This document shows positions 37,201 to 47,890 of a DNA stretch of 64,000 nt, piece after piece. Both the position numbers and the translations under genes were made by a program. The stretch comes from Pampus argenteus (Eukaryota > Chordata > Actinopteri > Scombriformes > Stromateidae). Where the stretch lies: positions 9,314,001-9,378,000 of the forward strand of contig CM072874.1 in the NCBI GenBank assembly GCA_036937835.1. The letters are read 5' to 3'. The notes under the pieces were generated by a model. That model searched no databases. It worked only from the letters and a program-made list of their open reading frames with translations, and had not been told where the DNA came from. The first letter of the stretch is position 1, and each line of letters opens with the position of its first letter.

Positions 37201-39635
37201 GGTATCAATTATCATTATGTTCTTCCCTTATATATAAAATAGGTAATTAGTTTGGGGTGATCACAGTTTATGTAAATATAAATATGTATACATGTATACT
37301 GTGGAGATGGAGTTTATGCTAGTTGGAAATGATCAGTGTCAGTCAGACACAGTCGTTTCCAGTAATTGGCTGCATTTGCAGCAAATGGCACCTTTTTCAC
37401 AAAGGAACGGTGACTTTATTTTATTCTCTGAAATCACCACATTTGTTACTATAGTTACAGCAGCACATTGAACACTAACCCAGAGGCTGTGAGAGGCTGA
37501 TTTGTGTTTTGCAGAGACTGATGCAGACGCAAAGTTGGTCAAAACAATAAAGGCAGGAACACATCAAATGTGATAGATCACATTTTCACTCTGCGTACGG
37601 AGGCTGAAATAGCATCTGGAGCGCTGTAGGGCGAGATGAGTGGAAAACTTTTGTAACCGACTCAACGGAATACTTTGATAAAGGTAATGTGAGGATTAAA
37701 AAGCTGGAAGAGGGGAAGAAATACGCAGCAGGAGAGGCTGATAGAGAGTGAATGACCCTACCTTATGGAAGATTATCTATTGTACAACTGGTCTTTTTTT
37801 TCAGACACTTCATAATGATTGTGTTGCTTGTTTAATCACTAAATTGAGGGGGCAAACTGTAATCCAAATATAAACAAGAGGGCAAACCCACTACCAATAC
37901 CCATTACCACAGATTTGGAACCCGCTTTCACTCAAACTAACCAACAAGCTTTTCATTAGGAACTAAGACGAGAGAACTACATCTGAATAATCATTTTTGT
38001 TGTTTTGGAACATGGCATAATAGCAAGCCCGTTGTTAATCAATTAATCATTATATTTATACATATTTTGCAAGAAAAAAGTATTTCAAATGAAAGATTAT
38101 ATGTCAAGCAAATAAATAAGTAACCAAACAAGCTCATCATTCAGTATGTTAAAGAGACAACTCGACATAAGCAAGTTCCACTTTAATTATATAATAGTTG
38201 CTGGAGAGTCACAAATATTTGCAAAAAAAAAAAAAATGTACATCATCAACTATTGTATGGGCAGTTTTACCTACTGTATTCATTTTTATATCCAAACTGG
38301 CTCTGTGCTACTTTTTTCACAATAGTAACTATTATAATATGTCACATGACATGATGAGAATATTTCCATACGTGACTGTTGTTACAGATGGAATGACTAA
38401 ACTAATCAATCCATCTATTGTAGGATCTGTAGTGAATGTACGATAATTTGATGAGCAAATGGAAATACTTTGCAACATTTGTATTCTTTACAATTAATAT
38501 CATTATTTTCTATGTCAAATTGACCTCAGTCTGTGGAGATGTACAGAAACCACATGAAACTAAAACAGTAACTATATATTGCTGCTTACAATGAAGTGTT
38601 AATAACCTGCTAGGGAAACCTTCTTACCTCTGTATCAGACACAAGATGCACTGGGAAATTATGAAAAATCAGAGCAGCTTTATCATGAGTCAATTAGGTC
38701 AAGGCCCTTCAAATCAAGATATGGGAGGTCACCTTTGCCCACGCAGGGAGAAGACATCATTTAGTGTTGAGAGCCCCAAAAAGAAAATACTTTTTATAGT
38801 CACGTCTGTGTATCAAGGCCTCTGTGCTCTTCCCCCTGCCCAGACACACTCCGCCAGCTAATTATGGAGCCTATTGAGCTGAACAAGAGGGATCAGCCAC
38901 CAACGCTCGACACACTGACGCTAATATGTGGGCCAAAATTACAAGTATGAAGCTCAGCTGATTAGAAAAGTTTGAAAACTGTAGAGTACTTGAGAGGGAG
39001 CAACAATGCTTTTCACATTTGCTGGAGATTCACTGAGGTTGTTCCATTAATCAAGATATCAACTCATGTTATTCAAAGTGAAGCATGTCTGCACTTTGCT
39101 CTGATCTTGGGGTCTCGGTGGAATGGGTGATGCAAAGTTTTAAGAAGTCCACCTGTTGACAACATGTTATAGTGATGTAAAGTAATAGAGCTGTTTAATA
39201 TTGAATTCAAACCCTGAAATTGTTTTACATTTGGGAATTTAGTGAGCTACTTCTTGATATGTGGAGTCTTTCTATGACTTCTACTAGTTGATGTAAACGT
39301 GTGTGCTGTTCTAGAAATTGTTTGCTGTACCAGTGTGCAGCTGCAGTGGAAGGGACCTCAACGCTTAGGAAACGCATAGGAACCTTCCATGCAAGGAAAT
39401 GGATTATGTCTGCTGAATGACTGGACTCTTTTTAGTGTGAAACAGTTCGAAGAGGTTTGCACGAACAGCAAACATCAGAGCAATGGTAGGTTTACAAGAC
39501 AAACGGGAGCAGAGTAGGAAACAGGGAGGCTTCTTTATAAAATATGAAAAAAAACAACAAAAAAAACCCCCTCATAACACAGGAAAGATCTGACATAAAG
39601 ACACACCTCTTGTAATAGCCTATATAGTCAATTAA
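37201..39635. other. Non-coding DNA, no gene recognised
   Basis: Contains an A13 run at about 38223-38236. A non-repetitive patch at 38850-38960 (CGCCAGCTAATTATGGAGCC, GCTCAGCTGATTAG) might be a conserved element. Otherwise AT-rich unique sequence. Confidence 0.7.
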
Positions 39636-39930
39636 ATGCCCCACTATGTGGGAATTTACATTATCAAGCTATTTATCACTAGCATGAAAAATCAGAGCGT
39701 GATCAGTGTCGCTTCACATCCTCTCCTCTTAAATGACCTCTCTTACAGAGCTGATAAACAGCGAGTCCAGCTCAAATGTGCAATGAGAAACAAAGGGGAA
39801 CAAAGGATGCTAATGAGATCAAAGTGGAGAGCTGTTTCCGCCCAGCTTGATTCATTCACAACACCCAACAGTCTATGTGTGATATCATTTCAAAGAGGTA
39901 GCCACATGTCACAAATTAGCTAGTGACATG
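39636..39930 (+). promoter_or_regulatory. Candidate enhancer-like block with spaced SOX/TCF-like motifs
   Basis: AACAAAGG occurs twice (39789-39796 and 39799-39806), exactly 10 bp apart. GATCAAAG follows at 39817-39824. AACAAAGG matches the core recognised by SOX-family HMG proteins, and ATCAAAG the TCF/LEF core. The surrounding block is non-repetitive. A 95-codon frame overlaps it but is not protein-like. Regulatory function is an inference and needs conservation and chromatin data. Confidence 0.25.
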
Positions 39931-41009
39931 CCTCAAATTAGCCTTTGTTCTGCACTGAACCACGCTGACTCTGAGTAATTGGGAGACTATGATGCGGGAT
40001 GAGGGAAGTGATGAGTGCGAGTCTGATAGTGTGCGCTTGAAAGACAGAAACAGAAAGGGAGAATTGAAATGCTAATCGCTGTATGAAAAATGTCCAGTTT
40101 AAAAGCACAAGCACACATCAAACTTTAACTAGTAATTAATGAAAACAATGCAGAAACTGTTGTCTAATTCATATTTAACCTTAATGTATAAAACAGGATG
40201 GGAATAGAGTAATACACTGGGTAATTAATAATCATTGTGCTCATAGATATGAACTAATAGTTATATGCAGTTAATACAACCCAACACCAGCATACATTAT
40301 ACAACACAACTTTTACACTTTCAATTAAATATGGTGGTATGAGCCAAATGGAAAATAAGTAAGCTTAATGTGAATAGAAAATACATACGTCTTTCAGCAT
40401 TACTGCAGACCTCTCTGACACTCCTTTTAGTGTTTGTGTTCTAGAAATCAAAGCATGCCTCGTTATTCTTCTGTTGTGTTTTGTTAGCGTATTCGTCCTC
40501 TTGTATTCTCTTAGGAAGACTGCTTTTCTGTTGCGTTGTACTACTACAAAGAGGACACTGAAAAGCAGAACACAAACTCTGAGGTGTTCTACTTTAAAAG
40601 GAGTTTGTGCACCATCGTGTGAAAACACAGCATTTACCAACTCTACATAAGACCCATCTACCATACAAACTTTGTGTACATGTGTACAGAGAAAAAAAAA
40701 TGCATTTTGATATGGGCACAAAAAACAAAGACAAGAGGTAGGTTAGTGTGAACCAGTCTTACACATATGAAAACTGGACACAGAGTTAAACATCAATCAT
40801 TTGACAGGCAACAGTACTACCGAGCAGTGGGGGATTCTGAGCCTTAACCTCTGTTGCCGAGTCACACCATAATGTCCTCCAGGTTGTGAATGGGACTAAG
40901 CTATCTGAGAACCGCCAAGATAAAACTATTTGTTGACAGAGAGTGGAAAGTTCCCCCTGCATCAGCTTAGTACGATTTGCACAGTTTAATGCATGTAGTA
41001 TTCTCAGTG
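39931..41009. other. Non-coding DNA; 118-codon minus frame unassigned
   Basis: The frame at 40365-40721 (minus) contains a short hydrophobic stretch (VCVLLFSVLFVVV) followed by basic residues. It lacks any recognised family pattern, promoter or splice context, so I do not call it a gene. Nothing else stands out. Confidence 0.6.
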
Positions 41010-41164
41010 TAGAGCTGCAACCATTATTCAATTAGTTAATTGACAGTTTCAGTCTTTTTCTTAAAAAAAAATCTAGAAAATGTGAGGGACATTTTTCGCT
41101 GAATTTGTATGAACCACAATTGATTCATCAATAAAATAATCGTCAGATTAATCAATAATCAAAC
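41010..41164. mobile_element. Degraded hAT-like MITE
   Basis: The left end TAGAGCTGCAACCATTATTC is followed by AATTAGTTAATTGACAGTTTC. The right end AATCGTCAGATTAATCAATA is approximately the inverted counterpart. This matches the general form of teleost non-autonomous hAT elements that begin '(T)AGxGCTGCAAC...ATTAATCGACAG'. The termini have decayed and no TSD is clear. It has no coding capacity and would depend on an autonomous element elsewhere. Confidence 0.4.
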
Positions 41165-41683
41165 ATAGAATTCATTTATTTATTCTTGCTGCAACATGTG
41201 TTTAGGGAAAAGCCTCCAACTGAAACACTAAATACACTTTCTGAACTCTGCAGTTGCCCCTAAATAACATGGTAAACTTATAAATACAGACAGTGCAGTT
41301 GGCTTACACTATCCACTGCAACAAACACCGAGAATAAACCAGACCTTACACCACCAGCTGGACAATGTGTCTACATAAAGAGTCTAAAGGCAGGGAACAC
41401 AGTCACATCAAACAGGCTTTGAAATCTTGCTGTTACCCTGACTTGGCTTTTATCAAAACAGCAACAATACCCAAAACAAACAGCAGACCCACATGATAAA
41501 TGGATCACAACATGAGTCGGAGCTATTTTGTCATCCTGTATACTTACGGATAACTGTCACTATCCATCCATAAAACATTAAGGGATAAACATGTTTTGCT
41601 TTTTACTGCATACCGCAGTACTATATAAATCACAGGCAATTTATTGTTATAAGTTAAAATATAAGTCCCTGAAGAATGCTTTG
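41165..41683. other. Non-coding unique DNA between two transposon remnants
   Basis: AT-rich sequence with no recognisable coding, repeat or RNA feature. Confidence 0.65.
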
Positions 41684-41872
41684 TACCGTGTTTTTCGGAC
41701 TATAAGGCGTACCGGATTATCACTTAATGCGTCGGATTAAGACGCATTAAGTGAAACAAAACGGTCAGATAAGTCAAACTTTACCAAAGTCATACTAAAA
41801 CATTTTGACAGATTTTTGAGCGTTGTGTACCACATAAAATCAGTTCGAGGTCAGTAAGCACAAACAGAATGA
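41684..41872 (-). mobile_element. DNA-transposon fragment with TACCGTGTTTTTCGG terminus (copy 2)
   Basis: The fragment begins TACCGTGTTTTTCGGACTAT and continues AAGGCGTACCGGATTATC. It includes a perfect 13 bp hairpin (41721-41753) and then, on the reverse strand, GCTTACTGACCTCGAACTG and GATTTTATGTGGTACACA. The last block matches 15412-15446 of copy 1, but in the opposite orientation relative to the terminus. This fragment therefore appears to be the inverted right end of the same family. The body of the element is missing. Confidence 0.6.
41721..41753. repeat. Perfect hairpin CACTTAATGCGTC-7 nt-GACGCATTAAGTG
   Basis: Thirteen-base perfect inverted repeat with loop GGATTAA, inside the transposon fragment. 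It probably arose from subterminal repeats of the element (related GCGTTATAATCC motifs occur near the terminus of copy 1). Confidence 0.85.
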
Positions 41873-42560
41873 ATACACTACCAACTAATGGATGAAGGAA
41901 TGAATGACCAATATTATGAGGAAGATGGCTAAGATGACTTAGTAATAAAATATTATTCCAAAACCACTGTTGAAAGAAGACAGAATTATTTTTATACAAA
42001 ATATAAACCATTATAGGTGCATAACAACATAAACATAAGACCGCCAAGGATATAATTAATTAAATAGTACCAGCAATGGAAATACCCTTTAGATTACTAG
42101 ACTTAATGCATTCACATAACAGTTGGGCAGCAAGTAAAAAGAGATAGGTAGGTATAGGCATCCCTTCTGGATCCCTTTATTTCAAATCTGGTTGTTGACC
42201 CATATTTAAGCTTACCTGAACAATTGGCCTTACTGTAAAGAGTTGCATTACAAAATCAATATCCAAAGCCAAACTTCCTTAGTAAATGATAACCAAAATT
42301 ATGTTTTCAAAGAAAAAAAAGGTGGTGAAGAAAAAAAAATTTGAAATAAAATGTGAATATTCAAGTAAATCTAAAACTAGTCTAATATTTATAATATAAT
42401 ATAGTGTAATTCCCGAGGTCAGACAAAATTAATTACAAACAGACAGACAGATTATCTGCTAATTCCTCTGTTCACTGTAACATACATATATATACTCACT
42501 TGTGCTGCATTTGCTATCTTGAACTAAGCTATTGAGAAGAAATTTTTGACTAAATGCGCA
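41873..42560. other. Non-coding AT-rich DNA
   Basis: Unique AT-rich sequence with no coding or repeat feature beyond short A runs (about 42310-42345). Confidence 0.65.
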
Positions 42561-42745
42561 CTCATTCATCTGTGAATAACAGAGGAGGAGCAAGCCGGGG
42601 TCACTGGTTCTGAGAGGGATGCTGTGAGAGGACTGATGGGGGTACAGAGCTCTTAATGCACTTCCTTTTAAATATGAAGCTGCACATTAAGCTTTCATAG
42701 GCTTCCCAGTGCGCCTCTTATCTGGCAACTAGCGAGCCAAGCTGC
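42561..42745 (+). promoter_or_regulatory. Candidate conserved non-coding block
   Basis: GC-richer, non-repetitive sequence (GGAGGAGCAAGCCGGGGTCA ... GAGCTCTTAATGCAC ... GCACATTAAGC) that contrasts with its flanks. It ends just before a degenerate CA tract (42778-42812). Conservation is untested. Confidence 0.2.
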
Positions 42746-43661
42746 TTGCACACACATTTGTGAGTAAAAAACAAACACGTGCACACACATACACATGCAC
42801 ACATACACTTATAGGCACATTTACAGTACATTTTCACGATAACAACACACGGGAAGGCTGATACTCTGATAAAAATATATTTTCTGTCTTTCTAAATATA
42901 TATTATGAACCTTCATTGTTCTCTCCTTCTGTTATTGCTGCAGTGATGTACAAGTGTACCCCAGGACACTTTGACATCATTTCTGACCACACCCATTACA
43001 GTGATGCTGAGTGGGATCAGAGGTGAAACAGCCTTGAAACTCTCAGCCAGAGAGGGCACAACACTGCCCAAAACTCAAGTACTCTTGTACTTTAAATGAT
43101 TGCACTGTATTTTCACAAGAGTCTCGTACCATTCATGCAGATTAATTTTTGTTTTTTATTATGTTTTGGTAAAACAAAAAATAATGTAGCTTGGTCATTC
43201 AATACTTTAGGAATCAACCAGTGAATGTGTTCTTCATCCAAGGATTTAGGCATCCTTTAAAAAGTCTTACAGTTTATTTTTACCTTTTTGCCATCAGAGT
43301 ACCCGATTCTTCTTCCCATATACTGGATACTGATCTCGTTTCGGAATGAGACTCTTCTTTCAGACCTCCGGAGAATTGAGGTCGTCCAGGAGAATCAAAT
43401 ATTAAAAACACTGAAAGGCATTGCTTTTTCACGTTCTGCATTCCATTTGTTTACAGAGACTGAGAAAAAAACCAGAACATGGTGGCAGCATTCATTTCTT
43501 CTCAGTGGGTGTTTTTCAGGGTCAGAGGTTCAGTCAGCTGAGTCTTCAGAAATCATAACTGCTTTACTAGCAGGGCAAAGAAACCCTGGAGATTTTGAAG
43601 TATTGATTTGGAGACCAGCGAAGAGAGCAAGTAGATAGACACACAAGCGCACACGCACACG

Positions 43662-43702
<41 letters not shown>

Positions 43703-44300
43703 GCACAGTCTACTACAGATGTCAATATTTTTTTAAAGGGAAAGGCACAGAATAAAATTTATGAAATATCTAATTGAAAATATGTTGCTATTTATAGAAA
43801 ATATGGACATCTCAGTTTTAAGTGTGTATTAATCATGTATTATATATCATTTAAGTGAGAAGGGAAAAGTGGGATAAAAAGAAAATCTGAAGATGATAAG
43901 GAAAAATAACAAATCATACTGCACTGCATATAAAAACATGTCATTATATGGATACTTTTTTGCCATTCTTTCTCCTGTGAGGAACAAACTAAAAAAAAAT
44001 CTATTTAATATTTTTTGGTTTTAGGATAGCACCCCATTTCCTTGCATTAATTCATCAGTATACAGTTAGATAACTCATATCCAGCACGCCAATCAAATCA
44101 ATTCTCTTATAAAACAGTGAGCAGTTTGCATAAAGCATCATCAGCAACATCACCTTTCTATCATAGACAGATGGTCACACCAACACACAACACAAGAGCC
44201 CTGAACTGAACAACCCACATTAGCTTCCTGCTAAAGTATCCTTCTCATATAACTAAAAAAAATAAAAATGAACACACGTTATGCCCTTTAGTGTGCTGAA
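42746..44300. other. Non-coding DNA; CA tract and one 116-codon unassigned frame
   Basis: The frame at 43288-43638 (plus) lies just after an acceptor-like pyrimidine stretch ending CCATCAG at 43297 and stays open to a TAG at 43636. I recognise no domain in it, and there is no donor or neighbouring exon. Degenerate CA repeats occur at 42778-42812. Confidence 0.6.
43641..43699 (+). repeat. (CA)n microsatellite with CG-containing left half
   Basis: ACACAAGCGCACACGCACAC followed by GCACGC and then pure CA to 43699. Confidence 0.95.
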
Positions 44301-44565
44301 TGAGTGTCCAATCAAACAATCAAGAAGAAAGCACCGCTAATGTCAATTTGCATGCTAGACAGCTAATGTGCTGCAGCTGAGCAGAAAATGCCACTTCACT
44401 CTCTTCATGCTGTTATTGTCCTTACTCTTCAGTACCACTGCTAACAAATCACGAGCCGCCCATAGTTTGTAAACTACAGCACAAGTTTGTTTACTTTGCC
44501 TGTCACTCCCCTGCCGAGTTCAGCCCACCAGCTGCTGTCAATCAAACACAGATACTGACCCTCTC
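44301..44565 (+). promoter_or_regulatory. Candidate conserved non-coding block with octamer and forkhead-like motifs
   Basis: Contains ATTTGCAT (44346-44353), CTGCAGCTGAG, and two forkhead-like motifs in opposite orientation: TGTAAAC at 44468-44474 and TGTTTAC at 44488-44494. CAGCTGCTGTCAATCA follows near the right edge. There are no simple repeats and no coding pattern. Octamer and forkhead motifs are recognised by POU and FOX proteins. That they act here is inference. Confidence 0.25.
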
Positions 44566-46405
44566 TTCATTTTAATAATAATAATAAAATAAAATAAAAA
44601 AAACTATTGGCGATTAATTTAAAATAACACTGCCATTGACTGATGTAAATGTCATTCAGTTGGATTTCAATAAGCACTATAATATTACTGTTTGGAAGTG
44701 TATTATGTGGTTGTGAGGTGTGTAGTAGGTGTGAATGTGCATCGATGTCTACACACGTGTGTATGCATGTTTGTACAGACAGGTGAGCAACAGAGTGTGT
44801 ATTCTCCCGATCAGACAGCGTCCAAGAGAGAGATAATCCTCTAAGTCCAGACACGAAGATTGTGGCACGAACACACTGCCACTGCTGCAGAGAGATCTGC
44901 CAGTATACCCCATGTCTCTCACTGCTTCTCACTGAGTCTCTGCACTCCTGTTTTATTCATGCTCCTTCTGGAAAGGAGAAACACAAGATCAGGTGTATGT
45001 GTGTGTGTATTTGTGAGCCTGTGTGCACATTCGGTATCTGTGTATTCATGTGCCTTTTAAAAAAAAACGGGAAAAAAAACTCAGTGTATCACCAGAGGAA
45101 TACATCCAGCTTCTGAAAATGTACTGAATAATCAATGGTCAAAAGGGGTTCTGTATACACCATTGCCACATAAACACCTTCACACAGTAAAACCCGAGTA
45201 CATGACAAATGACATTGTTTTAAGTAACACTTATTTGAGGAAACTCAGCACATCTTGTTTTAAGTCCACAGTTTCCCATAGTGATGGGTGATTGCTCTGG
45301 TGTTGAAGCATAGTGTTGCTACAAGAAGAGAAGAGAAAAACAGAAAGGCCATGGAGCCATGGACAGAATAACATTAAGTCAGGAAGACAGAAAAACAGGG
45401 AAAGAAACAGAAATTAACAAAGACAGCAAAAGACAGAGAGGAAAAATAGTGGAGTCAGAGAGAGGTAGGGGGGAGAGGCGGAGAGAGAATGGGCAAGCAA
45501 GCGCAACGGGAGGGGGGGACTGAGAGAGAGAAGGAGGGGTGGGGGGAGGACTGAACAGTGGCTGTTGAGCGAATTTATTTGAGCTGTGGCCTCTCGAGTG
45601 AATCCCCTGAATAGGAGTAAATAGACAGCAGGCACTACAAGGCGGCCTTGCCTCACATCAGCTGGTGAATGTAAGAGAGAAGGAGGAGGATGGCAACAAT
45701 ACGACGGAGATAAAAGGTTCACAGACAACAACTTTTTTTTCTTCCATGAATTTCTGATTATATACCATTTAACATTTTTTGCATGCTATGATCCACTGTT
45801 ATTATCAAACATTTTGAGAATAAAGCAAACAACTTTTCTACTTTGAGAAAAAAAACAAAAAAGTTTTAATATTATGAGATTTTAATACTCTGTTGTAGTA
45901 AACATGTGAAAACAGTCTGTCAGCTTCTATGTGTTGTTAATATGAAATTACAGGTTTCACCAAAAAAAACCCTCATCTTATTATTAGAGAAAATAAAACT
46001 GATGTATGAGTAAATAACCAGATTGCATTCATGGCGAGGGAACGTGATCAAAGTTCAGTGCACTTTGTACAACAAAATGATGTGAAAGGCAGCTAGAATC
46101 TACCTATCTTATGGTGTGCTAAAGATACAAAGCTACCAGTCAGACAAACAGTGAGTAGAAGTTCAACAGTAGCCAATGGACTGTCAGGAAATGCTAAAAC
46201 ATGCGCGTGAAATTGAATCCACCGACAAGCAAAACATGACATTTTACTTTTGAAGCAACGCATTCTGACTTTTTTTCACCCCGCCGACTCCAAACAGGAA
46301 TTGAACAGTATGATAAACACACTGAATGCAGGCTCAGTTATAGGCCAGTATAGGATAAGTATTACAATGATACTGAAATTACCATATGACCATATATTTC
46401 TATTC
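44566..46405. other. Non-coding DNA with AAT/AAAT and purine-rich tracts
   Basis: An AAT/AAAAT run lies at 44573-44603. Overlapping 121- and 84-codon frames around 44567-45116 and the 105-codon minus frame over the purine tract are low-complexity artefacts. No gene was recognised. Confidence 0.7.
45429..45552 (+). repeat. Purine-rich tract (GA/GGGA)
   Basis: The plus strand is strongly purine-biased (AGACAGAGAGG, GGGGGGAGAGGCGGAGAGAG, GGAGGGGTGGGGGGAGGA) with few pyrimidine interruptions. Such tracts can form triplex DNA. The opposite strand yields a spurious Ser/Leu/Pro-rich frame. Confidence 0.8.
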
Positions 46406-46409
46406 TGTG

Positions 46410-46540
46410 ACCACCTGACAGCCACCCAGAACCACCAAAAAACTACTGTATGCCACCAACACCATAGCGAATGAATCGAACAGTGTAGCAAACACCTAGA
46501 ACACCCTAGCAACCAATTTACAACCGCTTGGAAATACCTT
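46410..46540 (+). repeat. Degenerate CACC/AGCAACCA-type repeat
   Basis: Recurrent short units CCACC, CCCAGAACCACC, CACCTAGAACACCCTAGCAA and CC resemble a dispersed 'CCTAGCAACCACC' repeat known from several fish genomes. The Trp-rich minus-strand frame across it is an artefact. The extent and family are uncertain. Confidence 0.4.
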
Positions 46541-47615
46541 AACAATAGAAGAGAAACTTTTATCTATATTGAGGAGAATTTACAGGGAATTTGTGACCAC
46601 ATGTCTGCTCATGATGCTAAACTACAACTATCGCACCATAAGTAATGAAACAGTGGGAAAAAATCAGTAAAACCTTATTGATTAGCAATCTTCTTGTTCT
46701 TCGAGCAGTCAAAGGTTTTAACGGCAGCGTATTTGTTTCTGTATATTGTTCTCCTGATGGTATCTTTTCATTGCTGCCATATGTTTTGCTCTCTAACCCG
46801 CTGTCTCTCTACCCCTTCCATCCTTGTTGTTCTTCTCTGTCCTTGTCTTCACTCTCTATATAAACACAGTCTGTACAAGGTGGCTGTCCACGCCTTTGTG
46901 ACTAAGTGACTGGCAGGGACAAGAGACAGCTCCTCGCTCTTTCTGTGTGTTACTGTGTGTATATGTGTGTCCGCAAGTGAGGGAATGTGACTGAGGAAGT
47001 GTATGTGTGCGAGTACCCCTGGCCTTATTCTCACTTCTGCTCTGTTTCTGCCTCCTTTTATCTGTCTACCTGTCGAGCAATATTCCAACATCCCTTCCAA
47101 AAAGAAACAAAAAAACCCCTGAAGCTGAAACGGTGGAGACAAATAAGATACGCCCACAAGTCCTCATTCTTTCACTCTTCAAAACTGCATCTATCTAAAA
47201 AAAAAAATAAAATAATGGAAAACATATGGTATAAGATAGCATGTAATTTGTTAGTTTGTGCGCAACTTGTAACTAACTGTCACTGAATATGACCACTGGA
47301 TGACACCATAGTTGGCAAAGAAAAATGCACTCCAATGAATATGCTATCTGTCAGGAAATACAGCATGTAAGGCTAGCTCTGTGTGTATGTGTGAACACAC
47401 AATGTTTATGTCAGCAAGAGAGTCTGATCCTGTGTCAGCTGGCACGGACAAGCCTGGCATTAGGATTTTTAGATTTAGCTAATCTCAGGGAAGCCATTCT
47501 TTATAGTTGCCAGTTCATGCAGCAACACAGAGGGGCTTCAGATTTACTTTCTGGGACACGCTGCATTTCTGGTGCATGTGAAAAGAGTGCTATACTGTAT
47601 ATAAGACAAAAGAAA

Positions 47616-47660
47616 AGAGAGAGAGAGAGAGACAGTGTGTGTGTGTGTGTGTGTGTGTGT
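47616..47660 (+). repeat. Compound (GA)n-(GT)n microsatellite
   Basis: GA run (47616-47632), CA step, then about 13 GT units. Confidence 0.95.
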
Positions 47661-47817
47661 ATTTTCTTGCTTTAGGGCAGTGTCTACTCTGGATAGTGGA
47701 CAACAACGCCTTGTGTAGGCATCTCATCCATCTTCGTCAGAGTCATTGTCTCAGACAGCTGTTTCACAGCCCAACACTCACAGAAGACTCTGGTCACCCA
47801 CCTGCTCTCCCTACACA

Positions 47818-47890
47818 CCCAGACACAGACACACTCAGACACACACACGCACTCGCGCACACACACACGCACACACAACCCACACACAGG
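47818..47890 (+). repeat. Degenerate (CA)n tract
   Basis: ACACCCAGACACAGACACAC and similar units with CGC interruptions. It forms His/Thr-rich shadow frames. Confidence 0.85.

Noticed and set aside
40365..40721. Frame with a hydrophobic stretch, possible membrane protein
   Set aside because: Only one short hydrophobic run, with no receptor or channel motif and no gene context.
45414..45731. Ser/Pro/Leu-rich 105-codon minus frame
   Set aside because: It is the complement of a purine tract.
46276..46545. Trp-rich minus-strand frame
   Set aside because: The Trp codons come from the CCACC-type repeat on the plus strand.
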